Shown in pieces: positions 23,121-33,560 of a stretch of DNA of 64,000 nucleotides (its first letter is position 1; each line of letters starts with the position of its first letter). The DNA lies in NCBI GenBank assembly GCA_905250075.1, contig CAJNOP010000937.1, positions 5,318 through 69,317 of the forward strand, given 5' to 3'. This DNA is from Rotaria sp. Silwood1. Taxonomy: Eukaryota > Rotifera > Eurotatoria > Philodinida > Philodinidae. The notes below the pieces were generated by a model. The model was not told where the DNA came from and searched no databases. It was given only the letters and a program-made list of their open reading frames with translations. The position numbers were made by a program, and so were the translations under genes.

Positions 23121-25708
23121 ATGCATAGTGAAGATCTTACTTCTACAATTCTGTCGTCGAATTATTCTGGCGCCTATGATCATAAACCGTTGACAAGTGA
23201 AGAGATTTTCCAACTCACGAATCAACAGCAAAATATTATTTATGGTCCAACTCTCTTTGCATTGAAGTATCGAGTTCTTCCTTGCACTGTAAATCCAAGT
23301 ATACATTATGTTGGTAGCAACTATAATGATGCTTCCACATCCAATTCGCTTGGTCAGTTATTGTCTTCTACACGAGGACGACAATGGTCTTCAAAAAGCA
23401 AACAAGGAGGAATGTATCACTCTACGAGGTTAGTCAACTAATTTTGATCTGTTCTCAACGAAAATATTTGCAATTTTTGTTTTTCAAACAGTGTTTTACA
23501 TTTTATCATCAATGAATATAAAATTGATCCGAATAGTTTTATTTACGATTGGAGTTATGATACATCGGATAATAGTTCTCTTATCGCCAAGGTTTATATT
23601 GATTTGGGAAATTATCTATCAGGTAAAAACAACTTAATTTTCTCCGATAAGAAGGTTTATTTTCTGAAATTTCTTTTTGCATTTGTCAATTCTTAATAAG
23701 AATTCTTTTAATATTTTAGTGCAATTCTATGGTGGTTCTATAAGTCATGTAAATGTAGACAATCCCAATGATCTCGAACCAGATCAGGAAGAAAAAATCT
23801 TCCATTGCTTTTCCACTGTTATGGTAAGCATTTGTTGTAAATCTGATATGCTAAATTTATTTTCATAATCAAATTTTATTTGACATAAAATTGATGATCG
23901 ATTTTATAGATTAGAATATTCATGACGATCTCTAACTAAATAATATATGTTTTAATGTACCAATTTAAAAAATTATAAATTAACAAATTTTCCTCAAGTT
24001 TTTCGAAGATCTATGAAAGGTATTAAGCTTGATTTGAAAATAAGATTTTTTTTTTGAAAGAGTCAGACCTTTTCAACTATTTTCAATTCCTGCGAACAAA
24101 CTAATCAGTAACAAGTCATTGTCTAAAATTATTTCAAGTAGACTACAATGTTAATTGAAAATTGATTTTCTATGTAGAGTTTCATTATTTTCCAAAGAAT
24201 ATTTCATCAATCAATATTCTATTTGAATTTCACTAGACAATTATCTTAGATATTTTTCAAATAAATTTCTTTGAGAAGAAAATTATTCTGAAAATTCTCA
24301 AGAAATTTTTCTACACAATCACAAACCAATCTTCATTGACAATCTATTCGTCTTCTATTCAGATCTTCCACGTTCCACAAACAGCAGATCGTGCACGAAC
24401 ACTTCTTGGACAAATATCAAAATTCAAACTATTTCCAATAACTGAGGCTACCTTACAAATGGTTTGTCATGATGCTCAAAGTGGTTTCTACACTTCATCC
24501 ATTCGTATGAAACAGCCTCACATTACTGATCTTAAACTTCACTACGGTGACGAATTTGAGATTATTCATGAACAACTTCTCAAAACATTACAAGAAAAAG
24601 ATTCTACTGGCATTACTTTACTTCATGGTCCTCCGGGTACCGGCAAAACTTACTATTTGCGATATTTGATCAATGAAATCAAAGAGAAAAGTTTGATCTA
24701 TGTTCCACCTGATCTTGTCAACGTAAGTCAATGGATTCGAATCAATCAGTCTGAGCTGAAAACTAACTACATTAGGAAATTATAATGCTAGTACTATTTT
24801 AGATCTATACTTTCATCAATGGAAATAAATAAAGGAATATCATTTTTTTTCTTGAATTACTCAGAGAGCTTCTAGATTGAAGACTTTTATTACGAATGAA
24901 CATTGCTTCGTTGGTTTCCAAATCTAGATAAAGAGAAAAATAATATATTCGAACATCTAAACAAAATAACACATTTAAGATGATAAGTCTGCTTTTTCAA
25001 TTTCAAACACTTTAGGTCTAAAGGAATTAGTTACGAGTCTATGAGAAACTTATTGCCCACAAAAACCATGCTTTGATACCTTTGCTCAAAATTACTCATT
25101 CCGAAGTCTCTATTGAATGAAGTATAAAGATTATCATATATATATCGTATCATCTAATCGTTTTAGAGTAAGCCTTTCAAAAACGATCAAACCAGTATTT
25201 TTTTTCGTTCTAGGAAATAACCAAGCCTGGTTTCTTACCGTTTCTCATGCAATATCCGAACTCAATTCTGATCGTCGAAGATGCCGAGAATATTATTCGT
25301 GATCGAATACAGAACACCATTCTACCCAGCCAGGCTGTATCTAATTTACTCAATCTTTCTGACGGTCTTCTCGGCGATGCTATGCATCAACAAATTATTT
25401 GTACATTCAACTGCGATGTCAAAGGTATTGATCCTGCTCTTCTTCGCGATGGACGACTAGTGGTCGAACACAAGTTTGATAAGCTGAGTGTAGAGCATGC
25501 CCGTCGTATGTGCGTGGAGTTAGGTATATATGGTAATGGCGAGGATATCCATGAACCAATTTCTTTGGCCGAGATCTACACACGAAAGAATGATGCAGTG
25601 GCAAATATGGCAAACGGCTTTGGAAATGGTCACACCACAACGCAAAATAAACGACCATTGAAGAAAAAAAATCAGAAAACTGATCCTTTTCTTGGCTTTT
25701 ATTCTTAA
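23121..25708 (+). CDS. AAA+ ATPase, five exons
   Basis: Exons 23121-23428, 23492-23622, 23720-23823, 24363-24722 and 25214-25708 join in frame (GT-AG introns of 63, 97, 539 and 491 bp) to give 465 residues. Residues 1-180 are a non-ATPase N-terminal region, and its last part (IFHVPQTADRARTLLGQISK) is well ordered. The AAA+ core follows: Walker A GPPGTGKT at 270-277, Walker B ILIVEDAE at 319-326, sensor 1 IICTFN at 362-367, then GIDPALLRDGRL. In Walker B the usual D-E pair appears as E-D, so the acidic residue that activates water needs checking. The tail is lysine-rich (RPLKKKNQKTDPFLG). From memory the core is closer to stand-alone bacterial AAA ATPases than to animal Bcs1 or spastin types, so horizontal origin is possible. 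Substrate and location are unknown; there is no signal peptide or membrane segment. Confidence 0.8.
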
Positions 25709-27687
25709 TTTTTTTTCTTTGTTAATTTACAGAAAATATAAACGAATGAATAAAATATCTAATATCAATTTCTTTAGTCATTTTTAATTGAATTTTAACA
25801 TGAGCAATGTCGCATTTATAATCATTCGGACTTCTGATAACGAAGGTAAAAACAAAATGTACTTTTAGCATGTAGCATCTTGCTACGATTCAATATTGGC
25901 CATAGATGGTCATTATTATTTTCTCAGGATAAAATCTGGTTTCGAAAAATGATCACGAGTCAGTGTTTATAGGTATTGAATAATATCATTTTTTATGAGA
26001 AAATTCCAAACTTTGTTCGATTCCTCAGTAATTTGTTTTCAATGTAGCGAAAGTTGAAGTGTAGTCGACATACCAATACTCTTTCTATTTGACTTATACT
26101 TAAACTTTTTGTTAGACTTTAATGGGGTACTGGTGTATATCAACTATATTCATTCATCATCATACACTTTTTTTCATATGAAATGTATTTTTTTAAATAA
26201 TAGAATCATTCGCTTCTCTAGATGAAATCAAAAGTATTGTCACACATCTTAATGTTACCGACTATTATGTTCGAGTAAGAATTTTTTTTCTTTTTCAGTT
26301 GATGCTCGCATTACATTTTTGTTTTATTCCTTTAAATGTGTAGGTATGTTTCATATATCGTCTTTTCAAAGACGCTGCTACGTTTTTTTCGTTGATGTTA
26401 CTTCTCACATGTTGCAGCTTAAAACAAACAACATCACTCGAGCATCTCTCAGTCATTTAATTGAACTCTTGTTTAAAAATGTAAAAAGATTTTGTAACGA
26501 CAAAAATAAAGCAGATAGGTATTTAATTATCGAATCACTTTCGTGAATTTTTTCATAAATCAAATATAAAAAAGAATACAAATAAAGAAATCGCCTCTAG
26601 TTGAACGAATAATAACACGATTTGTAGAATGGAAAATAAAAACAAAGATTTAGAGCTATAGCGATCACAGATGATGAGAAAAGTAACGAATTCTATTACA
26701 AAACTATTGTCACCAAAGATATTTGCTTAGAAAGGGAATGCAGAAACGACAACAAATCTTGAGAAGATCTAATTTTTAGTTTTCGGAATACTTTTCATGA
26801 AATCAATTCGAGTGTATTCAAAGTGCTATGAAAAAACTGTTCCATTTTTCTGGTGTTTTCAACCTTTTTATTTAAAAGACTAACATCCACACCCTCAAGT
26901 GAGTTCATGCATAATTTCAGAAGATGGTTGCTGATGTTCTTGCAAACTGATATTTCTTAGAAAATTTAGTTACATTTTCAAGACACTTTTTTAAATTAAA
27001 TAATCATTTAACAAAATTTTCAGAGCGATAACAAATATAATACATGTAAAGGAATTTTTTTATCAATGGTCGTACTTTATTAGAAACAATTTTTATTCGC
27101 ATTTGTTTTATATGTGCAATGTATAAAAATATCAGTTATCTTTACGCTGATGCTTAGCTATCTTTTCAATTATTCAGATATGTATGTATATTATTTATGA
27201 AAAAAGAACCTCAGATTTCTTCGTTCAAGGATCAAGCGGTGTGGGAGTGGATGTGCTGATGGAAAAATAAATACACTCACACCTCATCGTTTCTGCAAAA
27301 ATTTTCTACGTCACATGAAAACGTTTGTTAAATTTTGCCAGACAGGTATATATCTGCAGATTTCTGTCATTTTTATATGTTTCATGATATTTGACCAATG
27401 AGTCGAATGGAATGTTTAATCAAGTAGAAATACAATTGAGAAACAAAAGTTCTTTTATGAATTAGAGCAACATCCATCAAAGACTGCGCAAATCTCACAA
27501 TTTATATTGATATTGTATTTGTTTGCTTTGATATTCTACGATTTCTATATCAATTAATGTTTTCATAGTGCTATATGCTAGAAAATCGATAGTTTTATTG
27601 AAAGGAATAGAATAATTGATCCAAGAGAACAATGAAAGAACAAAGAATAATCATCCTGTTTATAACTATCAATGAAGAAAACTTTGA
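25709..27687. other. stretch with possible exon debris at 26204-26530
   Basis: Plus-strand 26204-26274 is a short open block between a plausible acceptor and a GTAAGA donor (ESFASLDEIKSIVTHLNVTD in one frame). Positions 26342-26518 hold another protein-like frame (RCYVFFVDVTSHMLQL, then SHLIELLFKN) ending near a GTATTT donor. They may be remnants of one decayed gene; CYVFFVDVTSHM is faintly like a von Willebrand A start. The rest, apart from the repeat at 27239-27285, has no features. Confidence 0.2.
27239..27285. repeat. telomere-like foldback
   Basis: GGTGTGGGAGTGGATGTG is paired with ACACTCACACCTC across a ~17-bp loop. Confidence 0.55.
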
Positions 27688-29181
27688 TTACTGATTGTTC
27701 GGTGGAATTCCTTGAGGAAAACGAAAGTACCAAGTCGGATCCCAGGCAGTTTTGATCTCTCTCAATCGATTCCAATGTTCACGATAGTACATTTGTTGCC
27801 AATTGTTCATATACGGATCGATATAGTTAATATAGCCTCCAACAATGCTTCTCGTTGGTGTTGCAGCAGTCATCAGTCTCTGTAGCCAGCTTTCGGCTAT
27901 ATTGATGGCCGTAGAATCGTCTTCAGATGTATACCAGACAAATCCGGGAGCAATATCAAAAGAAATATCTGGAAATGCCCATGCTGTATTCTTGTCCTTG
28001 TTAGTATTATGAAGATAAATAATTCCTATATACTGTAAAATTCGAAATGTAGCATTTGGTTGAGGCTCCAGAATAACATCAAGCATTGTCTCTGTGATAT
28101 TGATAGCCATAGCAGAAACGATATGTTGTCGTTCCTTGACTGGAAATGGATAGTTTGCCGTACCAGTCACAGCGATAATTTCAAATTGTGTAAAATTTTT
28201 CACCATATAAATGTCCGGTTTTGGACCTTTGGATAACCAAGGTTGAAATATTGATTCAAGGTCTGCATGCGGACCGTTAAATGAACCGTAAATTAAGAGA
28301 AAATTGTTTTCAGAACCAGTAAAAATAATTACATCAAAACCAATGCGAGTATCAAAATTAGCAACTTCGTCGACGAATTTGAGCCAATTGCGAAGAACAG
28401 CTCGGAAATCGTTTCGATTCGACCAAGTAATACTCAAAAATGAGAGTTGACCAGCGGGCAAATTCGTTTGATTAATTCGATGAATCTTATGTGTCATTTC
28501 TAAGACGTAACCAAAATTTCCTCCACCACCACCACGAAGTGCCCAATATAGATCAGGATTACTGGTGGATGACGCAGTGACAATGGTACCATTGTACGTG
28601 GCTACTTTAAAGCTGAGAACATTATCGGATCCTAATCCATACGAGCGAGAAAATAAAGAATTATAACCACCCCCGGACGTATAACCGACTACACCAACGG
28701 TGGGACATAACCCGCCAACAATTGCGTAATCTGAACCATTCAAAGCTGCATAAACATCATCCCAAAGCACACCAGCTTGCATGGTTATCGTTTCACTTTT
28801 CCAATCAATTTCTATCTTTTTTAGTAAGGCAGAATCGAGTACTACACCTTGGTGACTACAATAACCTCCATAACTATGTCGACCACCCATGATACGAATA
28901 GGTATATTGAGTGAATAAAGCATAGAAAGTGCAAGTGCGACATCATCATATGTCGCAGGTCGTATTATAAGACTGGGCCAAATTTGAATCGCCGTATTCC
29001 AAAGAGTGGCCGCCGAATGATATCCTGGATCGGTAATTCGCAGCATTTGCCCACCATGCGCTGTGATTGTTGATTCCAAATCAGACATGGAATCAGTATT
29101 TATGCCAATAACACCAAATATTGATAGAATTAGTGCACTACGAAGAAGTGCTAAGCCGGCGCGTGCAGATAAATTAGTCAT
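27688..29181 (-). CDS. FAD-linked oxidoreductase, berberine-bridge-enzyme type
   Basis: A single uninterrupted exon of 497 residues, the usual length of the family. A hydrophobic N-terminus (about residues 8-28, LALLRSALILSIFGVIG) suggests a signal peptide. Residues 71-200 are the FAD-binding PCMH domain with GGRHSYGG and GGLCPTVGVVG. His102 and Cys159 match the two residues that bind FAD covalently in berberine bridge enzyme and related hexose or cannabinoid oxidases. The C-terminal BBE motif is present (YYREHWNRLREIK, then WDPTWYFRFPQGIPP). It should be a secreted flavoprotein oxidase using oxygen; the substrate, a sugar or secondary metabolite, cannot be told. Such enzymes are common in fungi, plants and bacteria and rare in animals. 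Lack of introns beside intron-rich neighbours supports horizontal acquisition, which bdelloids are known for. TATAAAT on this strand at 29306-29312 could be its TATA box. Confidence 0.92.
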   Translation of the reverse strand: MTNLSARAGLALLRSALILSIFGVIGINTDSMSDLESTITAHGGQMLRITDPGYHSAATLWNTAIQIWPSLIIRPATYDDVALALSMLYSLNIPIRIMGGRHSYGGYCSHQGVVLDSALLKKIEIDWKSETITMQAGVLWDDVYAALNGSDYAIVGGLCPTVGVVGYTSGGGYNSLFSRSYGLGSDNVLSFKVATYNGTIVTASSTSNPDLYWALRGGGGGNFGYVLEMTHKIHRINQTNLPAGQLSFLSITWSNRNDFRAVLRNWLKFVDEVANFDTRIGFDVIIFTGSENNFLLIYGSFNGPHADLESIFQPWLSKGPKPDIYMVKNFTQFEIIAVTGTANYPFPVKERQHIVSAMAINITETMLDVILEPQPNATFRILQYIGIIYLHNTNKDKNTAWAFPDISFDIAPGFVWYTSEDDSTAINIAESWLQRLMTAATPTRSIVGGYINYIDPYMNNWQQMYYREHWNRLREIKTAWDPTWYFRFPQGIPPNNQ

Positions 29182-30315
29182 TTTGTAATGTCAGATGAAA
29201 CTTGAATATAGAATGAGAAATATAGAGGAATTCATGAGATTGAAAAATTGTGTGCCTCTAACTATCAGATTACTATTTAAGAACTCTATCGAATAATGAA
29301 GTCGATTTATACTGTAAAGGACCAGGGTGCTTTTAACAGACATTTTGAGCCACACAGCGTTTTCCGTCAATCAGTAGCAGATCGTAGGCAAAAAACGAAG
29401 CTATATTCGTCGCACATTCTTCTCGTAGACTATTTACTCATTGTAACTTGAGCTATCTAAACACACTGAAATTATACTAATTTAGTTAGAAAGAGTGTTC
29501 AATTTCTGCATGTGCCCGTATGACAACCATAGGGTGTGGTTGTGGAGTGTGAGCCTACTCTCTAACTACACCCACACCCTAGGCAACTCAGTTCGTCGTC
29601 ATCAAGTACAATAAATATTCCACTTTATTATTTTACTTTTTCGCAATACATTGTGATGAAATATTATAGTATTATTGATAGTAAAGTGTGGCATTAATGT
29701 GTATAATCTCAAAATCCATAGCAGTCCAAATTATGTTTCTAGGTAATATCCCTCGAAACCAATCATGGTCAATTACTTTTACTAATCCCAACAGTCTCTT
29801 TTGATGATTTGCTTACAAACAATATATTTGTTGAGAAAAGTCAAATAAAAGATCGAAAAAGGGTTTTCAAAGTTAGTATTGAAGAGCATGTTGAGTGTCT
29901 ACCGAAAGAAAACTGCCCGAAAAGCATAAGATGTGCGGCTCGATTCCCATGAAAGGATCATTTCCATCTTTATAGTCAGTTGAGATTGAAAAAAGATCCA
30001 TACGACTAACTGAATGAATAGTCATCTACTCACAGTGAGCTGCTTATGTTGTTCGATGGTCAACCAGTATGCAATGTTAACATTCACTTTCTCTGTAATA
30101 TAAGCAACTCGATTATAAAACGAAAGAAAAAAATACACTGATTGAAATCAAAAGAAAACATATAATAATCATTATTCTTACATCCGTACACAATAAATGA
30201 ATGAGTAAATTATAACCCAGTTATCATTAAAAAATTTTCTAGGAAAGAGACATCTTCGGATAATTCAGAAAAAGAAGCGTACATATGGTATTCTAATAAT
30301 ATAAGAACGGACTGA
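29182..30315. other. gene-free stretch
   Basis: Upstream region of the oxidoreductase gene plus AT-rich DNA. It contains the telomere-like foldback at 29531-29580. No gene is supported. Confidence 0.4.
29531..29580. repeat. telomere-like foldback, near-perfect ends
   Basis: It begins AGGGTGTGGTTGTGGAGTGT and ends CTACACCCACACCCT. The outer AGGGTGTGG and CCACACCCT-type words pair around a ~16-bp loop. It is one of the clearest copies. Confidence 0.75.
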
Positions 30316-30465
30316 TGGTATCCGATCTTAGAAGCTCATGATGAAAGTCATGCTTTCTCGTTTGAATTCTCACAAACCGATACATACCCAAGCTTTGTTA
30401 TGAATGTACCAACTCTACAGGCGTTTGCTTCAAAACCGACTGATAAAAAACACTTGTGCATATAA
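30316..30465 (+). pseudogene. short coding-like fragment, unrecognised
   Basis: 49 codons after a TGA read WYPILEAHDESHAFSFEFSQ, then TDTYPSFVMNVPTLQAF and a stop. The composition is protein-like, not that of random AT-rich DNA. I do not recognise the family and find no start codon, so this would be a remnant or a terminal exon. Confidence 0.25.
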
Positions 30466-30812
30466 TTTAAAAAGACCTTTCAATCGTATGACAGAAGAAA
30501 GATGCAAGAGATTATTTCTCTCTTCGTTTGATATTATCAAATAGTTTATCTCTTTTTTTGTTTCATTTATGTAAAGATTAACATTTCTGTGATCGAAAAC
30601 AACAGTTCTCTTTCTTCAATTTATTATTCAATTGAATTGAATACTATGATATTTTGCACTATTCATAAACAATCTTTCAGTGTGACTTTATTCATCATTA
30701 AAAACTAAACATCCACTAAGATTTGATACAACAATTTCATGTTGATTTGTCCCATAGTAAATATCAAGAGAACTTGAAATAATTGAAAAGTTTGCATAAA
30801 AATCAGAATACT

Positions 30813-30974
30813 CTAGATTATTATTAAGTGATATGGACTAATATTATTTGTAGTTAATCTCGGTAGTGGTCCAATGAATCGATTGAGTTTTTTCCATTGA
30901 TCAAGTGTTAATTGCCAATGTAGATTGGGACGATCAGAATAAAGAAATATGACTGCATAAGGATTAAATGGTTC
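30813..30974 (-). pseudogene. C-terminal coding fragment, unrecognised
   Basis: 53 codons plus TAG read EPFNPYAVIFLYSDRPNLHW, then QLTLDQWKKLNRFIGPLPRL, which is clearly protein-like. The same frame continues upstream past one TAA (30975-30977) with LFFLWETK, which fits a broken gene. No family is recognised. Confidence 0.4.
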
Positions 30975-30977
30975 TTA

Positions 30978-33255
30978 TTTAGTTTCCCATAGAAAAAAAA
31001 GGATTGAGAAATGAACAAGTAAGAAGGCATTTTAGTTTGTTCAAAAATAAGTCGTTCCTATAGTTGAAACACGTACATGTCGAAAACACGTCAAAACGTT
31101 TAAAGAAGAACGCATTCCTGCAATTTCAGAATACGTTTCTTTTGGTCAGCATGAACGCGCACATAATCGAATGGAATTCACTTCTTGGTATGTGTTATAA
31201 TGCATGCAACACAAACACAGTGCCAATGGCGAGGTTTACGTGTTCTGCTATGAAAATATGTGCTTTTCGACTGTATCATACAAAAATACGACTTTTGATC
31301 ACTTAAAACATTTATCTTTCAAGAGAGTCGTCTTCAATATTTCTTTTTTCTTTCCTCATGGAGCTCACCTGTATTTTAAAAATAGTGAGAGTGAATTATA
31401 AAAAGAAGTTTTATAGTTTCACCAACTCTCTCTGATTACTGAGCCTAACAACCGAGACTAAAGACATTGAACGATGTTCATTGAAAAGTTTGGATTGTTC
31501 AACAATACTCTAGAATTTTTCAAAGTCGCCAGTGATGTTTGAGTGGTTGGGATATGATTGTGAACGTTTTAAATAGTGCCGCATAATAATTTTTGTGCAG
31601 ATCAAGATTTGTATTCAAGATATCAACGATGATGATTGATAGTGGTCGATTGAGGTGCTGCAGTCGTCATTTGATCAACATCAAAAGCGTGAATTGATCA
31701 ATTTTTAGTTTTGAAAAAATATTCAATATCAATGTTGCTTGAGTCGATCGAGATATATAATAGTGCGTGAAGATTTGTTACTATAGATATAATGGGTATG
31801 TTGCAGAAAAAATCAAAATTCAAGAAACTTGAAAATATTCCTACAGGAAAAACTGGAATTTCCATTTGTCCTAGGAGAATTGTTGTTTTGAACTTCAATT
31901 TCTGCTGCAACAGACATTTCCAACAGCCTGACTTGTCTTTTAATTTAATGCTTAAAACAAATAAAAATAATAACATTGAATTAATACAAACGAAGTGCGA
32001 AAATGAAAAATAAAGAGAGGACAGCAACAATTAAAACAAAAATAAATATCTGTAAAAAAAAAGGAGAAATGTTTTTCGAAATGTAGAAATAAGACAGATC
32101 ATCGCTCGGGCAATTGATTATTTTGGAAGACAACTAAACAGCTTTTTTTTTTATTATTTTTAATTAATTGTAAATAAAAAAAGATTAATAAATCAGTTTC
32201 ACCAAAAAAATCACTTTAATAAAAAAAACTCCCTTATTTGTAAAAGGCTTGATTATGAACGTTTTGTGGTTTGATTTTAAGTATTTTTTGACAAAGCCTT
32301 TGGGTGAAATACAGTTGTTGAAAGAAGATATTTTGTACTTTTAGAGGATAAAGCATATCATAACAATAAGGAAAAGTTATGTTTTTGATTCGTCCGATTA
32401 TTTTGATTATGTTGAAGTTTTCAATAAATAGATTTTTTCGATATAAAAGTGACAAAAAATTTTAAAAATTAGGGTGTAGGTGTGAGTGTTGGGGAAAATG
32501 GCTCCCACACTCACACTCTCATCAGGTGTATAGAGGATAGAAATTTTTTTTCATTTTCCAGAAAACTGTCATTTTATTCCGAATGAAGTTCCAGTTTTTT
32601 CTAAGATAAAATTTTGCATCAATGAAGGACACTGAAAAGTATCCGAGATCGTTTTGTTGACTATTGAGAGTATAAACCATTTTTCACATAACAAAAATTC
32701 AGCCTGGAATCTCTTGATTTCAAAAAATTATAGCATATATACTGCCAAAGATGAAAAATTATAAACTGCTAAAGTAAGATCTTCTCTATCCATGTTAACT
32801 CAGTAAATAGTTAATATACAATCTTTTATACATCTAGATTTACTCAGTTTTCATGGTTTATGTTTTGATATATGAGATAAAAAAATTTTTTAACTTATTA
32901 AAATGTAAACTTAGTTGTCATTTATGAAAAGATGATGCATTTTTTCTGGATAGTGGGCTGTCAGCGCTAAAAAGTCAATAGAGACCAACTTTTCTATAGA
33001 ACATCTAAATGAGCTAAGATGTTGGGTTTGGTCGTTATAAATCATGTTCTTTCGAATAATTCTTTTTTATCGAGTGCTTCGTATACTTGATAGGCTCATT
33101 CGGTGCTTTCTTCAAGTCATATTTTTAAATTTTAATTTCTTCAAAGAAAATTAAAGATTTCGTAAAACAGACATTTCAAACATAAAATATGTGAGTAAAA
33201 GTCAATAGTTTATTCATCCGCGCTGCTCATGTCACGAGCTAATAACTCTATTTTA
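30978..33255. other. gene-free stretch
   Basis: Apart from the foldback at 32471-32520, only short frames without domains are seen (31064-31306, 31698-32030 and 32234-32455). 31698-32030 and 31792-32013 are opposite-strand shadows of each other. No gene is supported. Confidence 0.35.
32471..32520. repeat. telomere-like foldback
   Basis: AGGGTGTAGGTGTGAGTGTT is followed by CCCACACTCACACTCTC with a ~13-bp loop (GGGGAAAATGGCT). Confidence 0.75.
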
Positions 33256-33477
33256 CTATTGAACGTAACGTCTTTGGTTACCATTGGCTGATGATATGCG
33301 AATTTCCGCTGTATGCTCGTCAACCATGGAGAATGTTGCAGGATTTCCTGCTGCCAGAGTTGGCGTTATATCTGCATTCGTAGCGAGTGTCGTTGAATCC
33401 TTTGCCATTTCAACGGTGATATGCTTATAAAGCCCAAGCTTTAACTCTGTATCGAGATTGAGAGAAAAGGTCAACAT
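33256..33477 (-). CDS. unrecognised 73-residue protein, possibly a truncated 3' exon
   Basis: 73 codons encode an evenly composed, low-cysteine sequence: FSLNLDTELKLGLYKHITVE, then AKDSTTLATNADITPTLAAG, ending GNQRRYVQ. Threonine/alanine richness and alternating hydrophobics suggest beta structure. An ATG starts the frame, but there is no signal peptide, and only 13 bp before it a telomere-like foldback begins (33491-33560). The frame looks like the 3' end of a larger gene whose upstream part has been lost. The family is unknown. Confidence 0.4.
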   Translation of the reverse strand: MLTFSLNLDTELKLGLYKHITVEMAKDSTTLATNADITPTLAAGNPATFSMVDEHTAEIRISSANGNQRRYVQ

Positions 33478-33490
33478 GAAGAGTTTTTAA

Positions 33491-33560
33491 GGGTGTCGGT
33501 ATAGATATCTTGTTGAAAAAGAGAGCAACACACATACCCACATTCATCACCTCTACATCC
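33491..33560. repeat. telomere-like foldback, degenerate
   Basis: GGGTGTCGGTATAGATATC on the left. On the right are CACACATACCCACATTC and CACCTCTACATCC. It is a degenerate copy that abuts the coding fragment at 33256-33477. Confidence 0.5.
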
